64,000 nt of DNA from Stutzerimonas stutzeri (lineage in GTDB: Bacteria; Pseudomonadota; Gammaproteobacteria; Pseudomonadales; Pseudomonadaceae): contig NZ_CP046902.1 of the NCBI RefSeq assembly GCF_009789555.1, positions 112,001 to 176,000 on the forward strand. Direction: 5' to 3'. A program made the position numbers and the translations under genes. Positions 54,261 through 63,702 of the stretch are shown here, piece by piece. Within the stretch, counting starts at the first letter, position 1, and each line of letters opens with the position of its first letter. The notes beneath the pieces were generated by a model. It ran no database searches. It was not told the origin of the DNA and saw only the letters and a list, made by a program, of their open reading frames with translations.

Positions 54261-55532
54261 TCAGCTGCCAAGCAGTCTCCCCAGGCCGTCCAGGAGCCGC
54301 CCCAGCGCGCCCTGGTTGTTTTTCAAGACACCGTAGCCTGCATCACGCGCCTTCGCCGTGGCCGCCGGATCGGACCAGAATGCCTCGATCGCCGCTGCCA
54401 GCTCGGGTGCACTGTCGATCTCCTGCAACGCACCGGCGTCCCGCAACTGAGCGGCGATGTCGAGAAAATTGAACAGATGCGGGCCGGTCAGTACGGGCTT
54501 GCCGAGCGCGGCAGGCTCCAACAGATTGTGTCCGCCAGTGGGCACCAGGCTACCGCCCACGAACGCCACATCGGCCAGGGCGAACAGAAACAGCAGCTCG
54601 CCCATGGTGTCGCCCAGCAAAACCTGCGTCTGCGCCAGCGGCGGCTCGCCGATAGAGCGCCGAACGGTAGCAAAGCCCTGTTTGCGACACAGCTCGTACA
54701 CCGAACCGAATCGCTCAGGATGACGCGGCACCAGAATCAACAGCGCGTCGGGATGCACGCTCAGCAACTGGCGGTGGGCAGCCAGCAGGATTTCATCCTC
54801 GCCGGTATGGGTGCTGGCGCCGATCCAGATCGGACGGGCGCAGGCGCTCCATTGCTGGCGCAATGCCTGCGCCTGCCCGCAAAGGGCCGGGTCGATGCTG
54901 AGGTCGAACTTGATCGAGCCGGTGACCGTCACGGCGGCCTCCCGCGCACCGAGCTGTCGGAAGCGGACCGCTTCGGCCTCGGTCTGTGCGGCGATCAGGC
55001 TCAATTCGGCCAGCATCGGCGCGGTCAACCGGGCGAGCCGTGCGTAGCCACGCGCCGAGCGCTCGGACAGTCTCGCATTGGCCAGCGCCACGGGGATGCC
55101 GCGTCGCGCGCACTGGTGGATGTGATTGGGCCATAGCTCGGTTTCCATCACCACGGCCAGCTTCGGCTGTAGTCGCTGCATAAAGCGCGACGCGGCCCAC
55201 GGCAAATCGTAAGGTAGGTAGCAGTGCTGCACCCTGTCGCCGAACAACGCGCGAATCCGCTCGGAGCCGGTTGGCGTCATGCAGGTCACGGTAATCGGCA
55301 ATTGCGGATAACGCGCACTGAGCGCCCGGATCATCGGTGCGGCGGCGATGCTTTCGCCCACCGACACCGCATGTACCCAGATACCGCCGGGCTCGAATGC
55401 CGGCAACCCGATCGCGAAACGCTCGGCAATCCGTTTCGAATAGGCCGGAGCACGCCGAGCGCGCCAGAAAAGCCGCACCAGGATAAGCGGCAGGGCAAGG
55501 TGGAACAGCACGGTATAAAGGGTACGATTCAT
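54261..55532 (-). CDS. waaA: 3-deoxy-D-manno-octulosonic acid transferase
   Basis: WaaA (KdtA) adds Kdo to lipid A precursor at the inner membrane. The 423-residue product has an N-terminal membrane anchor (MNRTLYTVLFHLALPLILVRLFW). Conserved blocks are WVHAVSVGESIAAAP, ETELWPN, and the C-terminal GGSLVPTGGHNLLEPAALGKP. The start ATG 55532 matches the family; the frame is open 35 codons upstream. It lies alone next to a convergent tolC-like gene. Confidence 0.95.
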   Translation of the reverse strand: MNRTLYTVLFHLALPLILVRLFWRARRAPAYSKRIAERFAIGLPAFEPGGIWVHAVSVGESIAAAPMIRALSARYPQLPITVTCMTPTGSERIRALFGDRVQHCYLPYDLPWAASRFMQRLQPKLAVVMETELWPNHIHQCARRGIPVALANARLSERSARGYARLARLTAPMLAELSLIAAQTEAEAVRFRQLGAREAAVTVTGSIKFDLSIDPALCGQAQALRQQWSACARPIWIGASTHTGEDEILLAAHRQLLSVHPDALLILVPRHPERFGSVYELCRKQGFATVRRSIGEPPLAQTQVLLGDTMGELLFLFALADVAFVGGSLVPTGGHNLLEPAALGKPVLTGPHLFNFLDIAAQLRDAGALQEIDSAPELAAAIEAFWSDPAATAKARDAGYGVLKNNQGALGRLLDGLGRLLGS

Positions 55533-55664
55533 GGCCGCGGAGCTTAGCAAAGGCATCTGCGCAACGGCCACAGCGAAAACGGTGCAGGCTCTCCGACGAA
55601 CTCGCGCGCATCGCGGCAGCCGAACGTAGCGCACCACCCGCCCGCCCTACCCGCCGGAGACGTC

Positions 55665-55997
55665 ATGACTGGTTATATCTATCTTGCCATCGCCATTACC
55701 GCCGAGGTCATCGCAACGTCTTCGATGAAGGCGCTGGACGGTTTCAGTCGGCCGCTGCCGCTGTTCCTGGTCGTCGTCGGCTACGGCATCTCGTTCTGGA
55801 TGCTCAGCCTGGTCGTCAAGACGATTCCGGTGGGCATCGCCTATGCCATCTGGGCCGGCCTGGGCATCGTCCTGGTCAGCGTGGTGGCCGCACTGATCTA
55901 TCGGCAGTCGCTCGATCTGCCGGCCATGCTTGGAATGGCCATGATCGTTGCCGGCGTGGTCGTCATCCAGCTGTTTTCGGGCAGTACCGGCCACTAG
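55665..55997 (+). CDS. SMR-family multidrug efflux transporter
   Basis: The 110-residue protein has four membrane helices and exports cationic drugs against protons as an antiparallel dimer. The essential Glu14 is present in ITAEVIATSSMK, and the Trp/Gly motif YAIWAGLGIVLVS occurs in the third helix. It resembles EmrE more than guanidinium-specific SugE/Gdx. GGAG precedes the ATG. It stands before the FAD oxidoreductase gene with 67 bp between. Confidence 0.93.
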   Translation: MTGYIYLAIAITAEVIATSSMKALDGFSRPLPLFLVVVGYGISFWMLSLVVKTIPVGIAYAIWAGLGIVLVSVVAALIYRQSLDLPAMLGMAMIVAGVVVIQLFSGSTGH

Positions 55998-56064
55998 CCG
56001 TCCGCATGATGCCGACGAGCAAGCGGTTTATACTGCGCGCCTGATCCCACAACGAGGCCCGTCC

Positions 56065-57240
56065 ATGTCCGATTCGCTGAGCACCGATGTCCTGATCGTG
56101 GGGGGTGGCGTCGCCGGCCTGTGGCTGAACGCGCGCCTGCGTCGGCAGGGTTATTCGACGCTTTTGGTGGACAAGGGCGCACTCGGCGGCGGGCAGAGCG
56201 TGAAATCCCAGGGGATCATCCACGGCGGCACCAAGTACGCATTGAGCGGCGCGCTGACAGGCGCCTCGGAAGCCATTGCCGACATGCCACGCCGCTGGCG
56301 CGAAGCACTGGCCGGCGGTGGCGAACTCGATCTTTCCGGCGTGCGGGTGTTGTCCGATGCGCACTATCTCTGGTCGCCCGGCACACTGACCGGCAACCTC
56401 ACCAGCTTTTTCGCCAGCAAAGCGGTGCGCTCACGGGTTGGCCAGGTGAAGGGCGACCAGCTGCCGCCGGCATTGCAGGACCCGCGTTTCAAAGGCAAGG
56501 TCTACCGGCTTAGCGAGCTGGTGCTGGACGTACCCAGCCTCATCGCGCGCCTGGCGGATCTGGCCGGTCCTGCTTTGTTGAAGGCCGAGCGGATCGAGCC
56601 GCTCAACGAGAACGGTGAGCTGACCGGGTTGATCGTCGATGGCCGCGCCATCAACGCGCAGCGCATCGTCCTGACTGCCGGGGCGGGCAATGCCGAGTTG
56701 CTGTCGGCGCTGGGCCTCGCCCTGCCGGCGATGCAAAAACGCCCGCTGCACATGGTCGTCGTGAAAGCGGCAACGCTCAAGCCGCTCTATGCCCATTGTC
56801 TGGGCGGCGGAACAAAGCCGCGCCTGACCGTGACCAGCCATCCAGCCGCGGACGGCGAGTGGATCTGGTACCTGGGCGGCGATCTCGCCGAAGCGCAGGG
56901 CGTGGCGCGCGACGAAGCGACCCAGATCGCTGCCGCGAAGAAAGAACTGGCCGATCTGGTGCCCTGGATCGACCTTTCGTCGGCCCAATGGGCCACCCTT
57001 CGCATCGATCGCGCAGAGCCGGCCCAATCTGCACAGGCGCGGCCGGACAACGCCTTCCTCGCCGAGCAGGGGCGACTGCTGGTCGGCTGGCCCACAAAAC
57101 TGGCACTGGCGCCGGACTTCGCTGATCGTGTCCAGGCTGCGTTGACACGCGACGGCATCCACCCTCGGCCGCATCCTGCACTGCCCGACCTGCCGCCCCC
57201 TCCCGTCACCGGCCCGTTCTGGACAGGTCTGCTGGCATGA
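56065..57240 (+). CDS. FAD-dependent oxidoreductase
   Basis: The 391-residue product has an N-terminal Rossmann motif (LIVGGGVAGLWLNARLR) and a GQSVKSQGIIHGGTKYAL stretch typical of DAO-type flavoenzymes. The C-terminal part includes IDRAEPAQSAQARPDNAFL. The substrate is unknown. The start is ATG 56065; the frame is open further up. Its stop overlaps the start of the next gene by 4 bp, so an operon with the aldo/keto reductase is clear. A TATACT lies about 38 bp before the ATG. Confidence 0.85.
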   Translation: MSDSLSTDVLIVGGGVAGLWLNARLRRQGYSTLLVDKGALGGGQSVKSQGIIHGGTKYALSGALTGASEAIADMPRRWREALAGGGELDLSGVRVLSDAHYLWSPGTLTGNLTSFFASKAVRSRVGQVKGDQLPPALQDPRFKGKVYRLSELVLDVPSLIARLADLAGPALLKAERIEPLNENGELTGLIVDGRAINAQRIVLTAGAGNAELLSALGLALPAMQKRPLHMVVVKAATLKPLYAHCLGGGTKPRLTVTSHPAADGEWIWYLGGDLAEAQGVARDEATQIAAAKKELADLVPWIDLSSAQWATLRIDRAEPAQSAQARPDNAFLAEQGRLLVGWPTKLALAPDFADRVQAALTRDGIHPRPHPALPDLPPPPVTGPFWTGLLA

Positions 57241-58049
57241 AGACGACCCTGCACGACCTGCACCGCCCCCTCGGCAACACAGGCCTGACGGTCTCCCCTC
57301 TGGGGTTGGGTACCGTCAAGCTGGGCCGCGATCAGGGCGTCAAATACCCCAGCGGATTCAGCATTCCGGACGACACGCAGGCTCGCCACCTGATCGGACT
57401 GGCACGCGACCTGGGCATCAACCTGATCGACACCGCACCGGCATATGGCGTCAGCGAAAAACGCCTGGGTCCCCTGCTGCACGGCCAGCGGGACCAATGG
57501 GTCATCGTCAGCAAGGTCGGCGAGGAATTCGTCGATGGCCAGTCGCACTTCGATTTCTCCCCCGCCCATACACGTTTTTCCGTCGAACGCAGCCTCCGGC
57601 GGTTGCAGACCGACCGGATCGACCTGGTGCTGGTGCATTCCGACGGGCGGGACGTGGAGATTCTGCGCGACAGCGGTGTGTACGAGACGCTTGCCGAGCT
57701 CAAGCGCGAGGGCAAGATTCTCGGCTATGGTCTGTCCGGCAAGACCGTCGAGGGCGGCCTGCTTGCGCTCGAGCGGGGCGATTGCGCGATGGTCACCTAC
57801 AACCTAAACGAACAGGCCGAACGTCCGATACTCGACTACGCTGCAAGCCACGCCAAGGGCATCCTGGTCAAGAAAGCCCTGGCCAGCGGCCACGTCTGCC
57901 TGGAATCAGGCGCAGATCCGGTGAGAGCGAGCTTCGAGCTGTTGTTCACCCATCCCGGCGTGGGCGCCGCGATCATTGGCACCATCACCCCGCAACACTT
58001 GTCAGATAACGTGCATACCGCTGCAGCCGTTTTGTCCCGACAACAATAA
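57237..58049 (+). CDS. Aldo/keto reductase
   Basis: The 270-residue product is an NADPH-dependent aldo/keto reductase with a TIM-barrel fold. LIDTAPAYGVSEKRLG supplies the Asp and catalytic Tyr, and WVIVSKVGEE the Lys. The conserved His is in LVLVHSDG. The start overlaps the stop of the flavoenzyme gene by 4 bp (ATGA). It is shorter than the usual 300-residue family members but complete. Substrate unknown. Confidence 0.9.
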   Translation: MKTTLHDLHRPLGNTGLTVSPLGLGTVKLGRDQGVKYPSGFSIPDDTQARHLIGLARDLGINLIDTAPAYGVSEKRLGPLLHGQRDQWVIVSKVGEEFVDGQSHFDFSPAHTRFSVERSLRRLQTDRIDLVLVHSDGRDVEILRDSGVYETLAELKREGKILGYGLSGKTVEGGLLALERGDCAMVTYNLNEQAERPILDYAASHAKGILVKKALASGHVCLESGADPVRASFELLFTHPGVGAAIIGTITPQHLSDNVHTAAAVLSRQQ

Positions 58050-58089
58050 CGACGGCCCTACGGCCGACCCCGACGCAAGGAGGAGCCGA

Positions 58090-58977
58090 ATGCCGCGCGT
58101 GTTGATCCGCAAGAACCCCACCGCATTCAAGACCCTGCCGGTACTGGTCGATGCCAGCCCGGAGCGGCTGCGTTACCAGAGCCTCGGTCGGCCGCTCAAC
58201 TTCAGTGAAATGCTCGAGCGGCGCCGAGCGGTCGCAATCGACGATCCGGCACGTTTCAGCCTGGAACTGGCCAACCTCGGCGTATCGGTACGCCTGACGC
58301 TCCGCTGGCAGGGACAGGAATACTGGGTGCTGGTACGGCAGCAGCGCCTGGATCGCGGCGATGTCGTTCTCAAGCTGATCTCCGGCTATGTACCGGCTCA
58401 CGAACTCAGCCTGCCGCTGCTCACGGCCATCCAGGAAGTCGCCGAAGAATGCCTGCTGGAAACGCCTGAAGGCTGGTTGGCCGGTCGCTTCGGGGAAATC
58501 TGGCTACCGGCTCCTTATCAGGGCAGCCTGCGTTATCGCGAGGCCGTGCATTTCAATCTGGCTTCGCTGTCCGGATCGGCCCGACCGGTCCAATGCGGCC
58601 AGATGACATTGATGGAACGGCCTAGAGCCTACGTTCACTTACCCACTGCTTCGCTACAGTTGGTCTACGACATGCGCCTGGAGCTGCCGAAGGAAACCCG
58701 TGAACTGAGCCTGTTTCATGTCGATGAGCGCCTCGAGGACGGCAAGCTGGTTGCGCAGCTGGACCGCAGCCGGCCCGATCTCTACCTGATCCCGTTGGAT
58801 CAGGGACGACCGACCGATGCGCTGCTGACCCTGCGCAAGGGCCAGCCGGTGCAGGCCAGCACACGCGGACTGTGGCTGTCGGAAAGCTTTGCGCCACAAC
58901 ATGAATGGATCGTGCGGGATGAGCGCATCCGCTGGCGAGACTGGATCGACACGACCACCGCTGCGGTGTGTCGATAA
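58090..58977 (+). CDS. Hypothetical protein (third gene of the oxidoreductase group)
   Basis: The 295-residue product starts at ATG 58090, preceded by AAGGAGGAG, a strong site. I do not recognise any domain. It has no signal peptide or membrane segment. The start is RKNPTAFKTLPVLVDASPERLRYQSLG, and the middle contains VRQQRLDRGDVVLKLISGYVPAHEL. Similar genes in pseudomonads are sometimes labelled metal ABC transporter ATPase, but no Walker motif is visible here, so that label looks wrong. It is 40 bp after the aldo/keto reductase gene. Confidence 0.7.
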   Translation: MPRVLIRKNPTAFKTLPVLVDASPERLRYQSLGRPLNFSEMLERRRAVAIDDPARFSLELANLGVSVRLTLRWQGQEYWVLVRQQRLDRGDVVLKLISGYVPAHELSLPLLTAIQEVAEECLLETPEGWLAGRFGEIWLPAPYQGSLRYREAVHFNLASLSGSARPVQCGQMTLMERPRAYVHLPTASLQLVYDMRLELPKETRELSLFHVDERLEDGKLVAQLDRSRPDLYLIPLDQGRPTDALLTLRKGQPVQASTRGLWLSESFAPQHEWIVRDERIRWRDWIDTTTAAVCR

Positions 58978-58996
58978 CTGCAAAAAGGGACAGGCT

Positions 58997-59016
58997 GGCG
59001 AGCCAGGAGGCTCGCC
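58997..59016. terminator. Hairpin between convergent genes
   Basis: GGCGAGCC and GGCTCGCC (58997-59004 and 59009-59016) form an 8-bp perfect stem with an AGGA loop, between the convergent hypothetical gene and hldE. On the minus strand a T-run (TTTTT) appears 12 bases beyond the stem. It could serve both transcripts. Confidence 0.5.
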
Positions 59017-59027
59017 GATGCACCGCG

Positions 59028-60449
59028 TCAGCGGCTGCGGATCTTCTCGACAATTGCAGTGGTGGAGCTGTTCTCCACCAGCCCCAGGACTTTCACCACG
59101 CCGCCATACGCCTTGACCAGCTGCGCTCCGACCACCTGATCGACGCCGTAGTCGCCACCTTTTACCAGTACATCCGGCTTGACCTCGGCCAACAGCGCTT
59201 CGGGCGTGTCTTCTGGGAAGCACACCACCCAATCCACCGCCCCCAGGCCCGCCAGCACCGCCATGCGCCGATCGACCGAATTGATCGGACGCCCAGGCCC
59301 TTTCAAACGGCTCACCGATCCATCATCGTTGACCGCGACGATCAGCCGATCGCCCTGAGCACGAGCCTGCTCCAGGTAGGTCACGTGACCTGCATGCAGA
59401 ATGTCGAAGCAGCCATTGGTGAACACGATTTTTTCGCCTTCGGCACGGGCGTCCTCGATAGCGGTAAGCAACTGTTCGAGCGTCATTACGCCCCGCTCCG
59501 AGCCTTCCTCGCGCTGCACGGCGCGACGCAACTCGGGGGCGCTGATACACGCCGTACCGAGCTTGCCAACCACGATACCCGCGGCAAGATTCGCCAATGC
59601 CACGGCCTGCGGCAACTCCTCGCCCGCGGCGATGGCGGCGGCCAGGGTGGAAATGACGGTGTCGCCGGCCCCGGTGACATCAAACACTTCGCGCGCGCGC
59701 GCCGGCAAATGCAGCGGTGAGTGCTGCGGGCGCAGCAGTGTCATGCCGTGTTCGCCACGCGTCACCAGCAACGCACCCAACTCAAGGTCCTGCATCAGTT
59801 CGGCGCCCTTGGTCACCAGCTCGGCCTCGTCGGCACAATGCCCGACGATGGCTTCGAACTCACCGAGGTTGGGCGTGATCACCGAGGCGCCGCGATAGAT
59901 TTCGAAGTTCTTGCCCTTGGGATCGGCCAGCACCGGGATGCCACGCTTGCGGGCGGCCTGAATCAGGGCCTGGTGATTGCGCAACGCACCTTTGCCGTAA
60001 TCGGACAGGATCAGCACCCTGATGCCATCCAGCAGCCCTTCGACCTGACGCAGCAAGGCAGCCGGATCGGTATCGAAAGGTTCCTCGAAATCCATCCGCA
60101 GCAGTTGCTGGTGACGGCTCATGACGCGCAGCTTGATGATGGTCGGCTGATGCTCAAGGGCCTGGAAATGCGCCTTGACCCCAGCGGCCGCCAGGCTGTC
60201 AGCGAGGCTTTGCTGCGCCTCGTCCACTCCGGTCACGCCGACCAGCGCAGCCGGCGCACCGAGCGCCGCGATGTTCAGCGCGACGTTGGCAGCGCCACCC
60301 GGCCGATCTTCTACCTGATCGACCCTCACCACGGGCACAGGCGCCTCCGGTGATATCCGCGACGTGCCGCCATGCCAGTATCGATCGAGCATGACGTCAC
60401 CAACCACCAGAACGGAGGCTTGGTCGAATCGGGGCATGGACAGTTTCAT
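59028..60449 (-). CDS. hldE: Bifunctional ADP-heptose synthesis protein HldE
   Basis: HldE phosphorylates heptose-7-phosphate and then adenylylates it for LPS inner-core assembly. The 473-residue product has an N-terminal PfkB-type kinase (VLVVGDVMLDRYW, then DVTGAGDTVISTLA) and a C-terminal nucleotidyltransferase (FTNGCFDILHAGHVTYLEQA). GGAG stands before ATG 60449. Length and order are standard. It lies near waaA, msbA and the O-antigen-ligase-like gene in an LPS region. Confidence 0.96.
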   Translation of the reverse strand: MKLSMPRFDQASVLVVGDVMLDRYWHGGTSRISPEAPVPVVRVDQVEDRPGGAANVALNIAALGAPAALVGVTGVDEAQQSLADSLAAAGVKAHFQALEHQPTIIKLRVMSRHQQLLRMDFEEPFDTDPAALLRQVEGLLDGIRVLILSDYGKGALRNHQALIQAARKRGIPVLADPKGKNFEIYRGASVITPNLGEFEAIVGHCADEAELVTKGAELMQDLELGALLVTRGEHGMTLLRPQHSPLHLPARAREVFDVTGAGDTVISTLAAAIAAGEELPQAVALANLAAGIVVGKLGTACISAPELRRAVQREEGSERGVMTLEQLLTAIEDARAEGEKIVFTNGCFDILHAGHVTYLEQARAQGDRLIVAVNDDGSVSRLKGPGRPINSVDRRMAVLAGLGAVDWVVCFPEDTPEALLAEVKPDVLVKGGDYGVDQVVGAQLVKAYGGVVKVLGLVENSSTTAIVEKIRSR

Positions 60450-60605
60450 GAGGGCTCCGGAGCGGCAAAAACGTCGCGGATCATAACATGGCGACAAACT
60501 GTACCGGGGCTAACCGGAGCCGGTGCAACACCGCAGCGTGTTGCCCGGGTCGCCGGCTGGACGGCGCAACGCGACCGTCCTGGCCGGGGCAGGAACCCAT
60601 CGGCC

Positions 60606-62423
60606 CTAGGCTTCGTCGTCATCCTTGAAATGGTTGGCATGGAGCCCTGCATAAGCACCATTGGCCGCCAGCAACTGCGCGTGCGTCCCGCGCTCCACGA
60701 TACGCCCATGCTCCATCACCAGAATCAGATCGGCCTTCTCGATGGTGCTCAGGCGATGCGCGATGACCAGCGTGGTACGCCCGGTCATCACATGATCCAA
60801 CGCGCCCTGGATGTGGCGCTCGGACTCGGTATCAAGCGCGGACGTCGCCTCGTCCAGAATCAGCACCGGCGCATTCTTCAACAAGGCCCGGGCAATCGCC
60901 AACCGCTGGCGTTGACCGCCGGAAAGCAGCACGCCATTCTCGCCAACGGGCGTTTGGTAGCCCTGGGGCATCTGCTGGATGAACTCGTCGGCATAGGCAT
61001 CACGGGCCGCCTGCTGGATATCCTCCAACGGCGCGCCAGCCAGATCGCCATAGGCGATGTTATTAGCGACCGTGTCATTGAACAGCGTGACCTGTTGCGT
61101 CACCAGGGCGATATGCCGGCGCAGGTTGCGCAGCTTGTATTCTTCGACCTCGACGCCGTCCAGCAAAATGCGCCCGTGCTCATGATGATAAAAACGCGGT
61201 ATGAGGTTCGCCAGGGTCGACTTGCCGCTACCCGAGCGGCCGACCAGCGCCACCATCTGCCCCGGTTCGGCCGTGAAGCTGATGTCGTGCAACACCGGCT
61301 TGTCAGTGCCTGGGTAGGCGAAGCTAAGCCCCTGGATCTCAAGCCGTCCATTGACTCGCTCACGCTCCACCACGCCGCTATCGACCTCCGGCACCTCATC
61401 CAGTTGCTCGAAGATACTTTCGGCACCGGCCACGCCCTTCTGGATGGTCGAACTCACCTCAGACAACTGGCGGATCGGCTTGGGCAGCAGGCCGGCCAGG
61501 GTGATATAGGCCACCAGGTCACCGGCCGATGAGTCGCCGCGCATGTAGAGCACCAGGAACATCAGCACCGCCATCGCGCTGTAGATCACCAGTTGCAGCG
61601 TCGGCGTATAGATCGCATTGGTCTTGACCATGCGCAGCTGCTTGCCGGTGTTGTCCCGACTGGCGCCCAGAAAGCGGGCCTGCTCGTACGCTTCACCGCC
61701 AAAGCTGCGCACGACGCGGTAACCCTGAATGGTCTCGGACGTCACATGGGTGACATCGCCCATCGCGACCTGAATCTTCTTGCTCTGCTTGCGAAACTTC
61801 TTGCTGGCGCTGGATACCATCACACCAATGACCGGCAGTATCGCCACCATCACGATGGTCAGCTTCCAGTTCATCCATAACAGCGTCGCGAACAGGAAGA
61901 TCACGGTCATGCCTTCGCGCACCACCACCTTGATCGCATCCGTCGCAGCCCCGGTGACCATCGTCACGTTGTAGGTGATACGCGAAATCAGGTGTCCGGA
62001 GTTGTGGGTGTCGAAATAGCGGTTGGGCAGCATCAGCAGATTGTTGAACAGCGATACACGCAAGTCATGCACCAGCCCCAGCGAAACCCGGGCAAGGAAG
62101 TAATTGCCAAGGAACGAGCCGATGCCCTGCATGACGGCGATGAGGACGATCAGCAGCGGCACGGCCTGCAGCAACTTCAGGTCGGCCAGCCAGGCCTGAT
62201 CTCGAAGATAGGGCACTTGAGCGAAAAAGCTGGCATCCGGATTGTTCAGCCCATCGACGAAGAACTTGAGGATATAGCCCAGCATCGGCTGGGTGGAGGC
62301 GAAAATCAGGAAGCCGAACAGGCTGACCGCGAACAGCCCCCAATAGGGGAGTACGTAGCGCAGCAACCGCAGGTAAAGGCTTAGACTGGAGGCCGTCTCG
62401 GCTTTCTCGGGCGAGCCACTCAT
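60606..62423 (-). CDS. msbA: Lipid A export ABC transporter MsbA
   Basis: MsbA flips lipid A-core across the inner membrane. From the ATG at 62423 the product has 605 residues, the usual length. It has six membrane helices and one ATP-binding domain: Walker A GRSGSGKST, signature LSGGQRQR, Walker B VLILDEATSALD. The N-terminus reads MSGSPEKAETASS. The frame is open on the 5' side all the way to the ATG at 63605, through an O-antigen-ligase-like module, with no stop between. No clear Shine-Dalgarno precedes 62423. Whether MsbA is made alone or as a fusion is not settled. Confidence 0.88.
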   Translation of the reverse strand: MSGSPEKAETASSLSLYLRLLRYVLPYWGLFAVSLFGFLIFASTQPMLGYILKFFVDGLNNPDASFFAQVPYLRDQAWLADLKLLQAVPLLIVLIAVMQGIGSFLGNYFLARVSLGLVHDLRVSLFNNLLMLPNRYFDTHNSGHLISRITYNVTMVTGAATDAIKVVVREGMTVIFLFATLLWMNWKLTIVMVAILPVIGVMVSSASKKFRKQSKKIQVAMGDVTHVTSETIQGYRVVRSFGGEAYEQARFLGASRDNTGKQLRMVKTNAIYTPTLQLVIYSAMAVLMFLVLYMRGDSSAGDLVAYITLAGLLPKPIRQLSEVSSTIQKGVAGAESIFEQLDEVPEVDSGVVERERVNGRLEIQGLSFAYPGTDKPVLHDISFTAEPGQMVALVGRSGSGKSTLANLIPRFYHHEHGRILLDGVEVEEYKLRNLRRHIALVTQQVTLFNDTVANNIAYGDLAGAPLEDIQQAARDAYADEFIQQMPQGYQTPVGENGVLLSGGQRQRLAIARALLKNAPVLILDEATSALDTESERHIQGALDHVMTGRTTLVIAHRLSTIEKADLILVMEHGRIVERGTHAQLLAANGAYAGLHANHFKDDDEA

Positions 62424-63605
62424 GGGCGAATGCAACTCATGTGTCGGAGGGCGGCGATGGTAACACAGCGAGGTAGACGACCCTGCCCTCAGCCCAAGCG
62501 CCAGCCCCACCGGTAGCCAGGTGAGTAACCACTCCGGGCGCGGTGAATCCCACAGGCTCGCGCCATCGAACAACAACGCCAGGGTGCTGAACGACAGCAT
62601 GCCCAACAAGGCGCCGCCCAGTGGCGTGGCCCGCTCACGCACCGCAATGACAGCGCAGCGAGCCCAGATCGCCAACCACAGGACGAGGCCGGGCATGCCG
62701 AGCTCCAGCGCCGCATGGGTAAACAGGTTATGCGTATGATCGAACAGGTGCCCCAGAGCCTGGACCCGGTACTCGCTCCCCAGTCCTAAACCCAGCCAGG
62801 GCCGATCGCCGATCATGGCCAGGCTCGCAGCAAAGATCTCGGGGCGGTAAGACGTGCCCCTGGCGACCACATAGCTGCCGAATAACCAGTAACCCAAGGC
62901 TGCCACGATCAACACCAGGGCAGCGACGATCAGGCCGGCGCGTCCGGCACGCCAGGCGGGCATCAACAGCACGCTGGCGAGCAAGGCAACCCATACGCCG
63001 CGACTCTGCGTCATCACGATGAATGCGAACAGCGCCAACAAGCCGGCAGCCCAAACCCACCGCAGCGCGATCCGCCTGGGCGGCAGGCAGAACCACCAGA
63101 CCAACGCCAGACCGAATACGTAGCCGCCAATAATCGGATGATCGAGCAGGCCGAAGCCGTGCGCTCGCCATGCCCAGGGCTTCGACTCGAACCCATAGTG
63201 CTGTATCAGCGCCGCCAGCGCCGCCAGCGCCAGCCCGAAACCGGCCCAGCCCAGCACCGAGACGACGCGCGACGGCGTCTGGCCCAGGCAGACCAAACCC
63301 AGCAAGAAGGACACGACGTAGATCAGCCGTTTGGCTTCGCGCGCGGGCTCCTCGGCAACGCTCCAGGAAACGCTGAGAGCAGCCCACGCGACCAGTGCGA
63401 TCAGTGCCGTCACGAGCGGCTTTTCCCGCCGCCAGAGGTCGAGCAGCAGCGCCCGGCTGGACCACGACGCCCAGATCGCCGGAAGCCAGAACAGTGCGAT
63501 CAAGCCTTGTTGGTAAACCTTGGCCGTCGTTATCCACGTTATGCCCAGCAAAAACCAGAGCAGACCCAGCGTCAGCCAGGCCAGCCCTATACGACGGCTA
63601 TCCAT
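62424..63605 (-). CDS. O-antigen-ligase-like membrane module, in frame with msbA
   Basis: This stretch encodes 394 residues of a polytopic membrane protein of the O-antigen ligase (WaaL/Wzy-C) type. It has many membrane segments; the large periplasmic loop has RPWLGLGLGSEYRVQALG and FDHTHNLFTHAALELGMPG, a family hallmark. It starts at ATG 63605 (MDSRRIGLAWL). There is no stop before msbA: the reading frame runs on into MsbA, and 60606-63605 forms one open frame of 999 residues. The linker (RRPPTHELHSP) is short. A natural fusion, or a lost stop by mutation or sequencing error, are the options. Confidence 0.75.
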
Positions 63606-63702
63606 ACTACCCCTTCGGAAAACGGCGAAATGCGCCAGTTACAGCGATGTTAGAATGCACGCCCTGCTAGACGTCCGCACACTGCTCAAGGCCATCTCTA
63701 CA

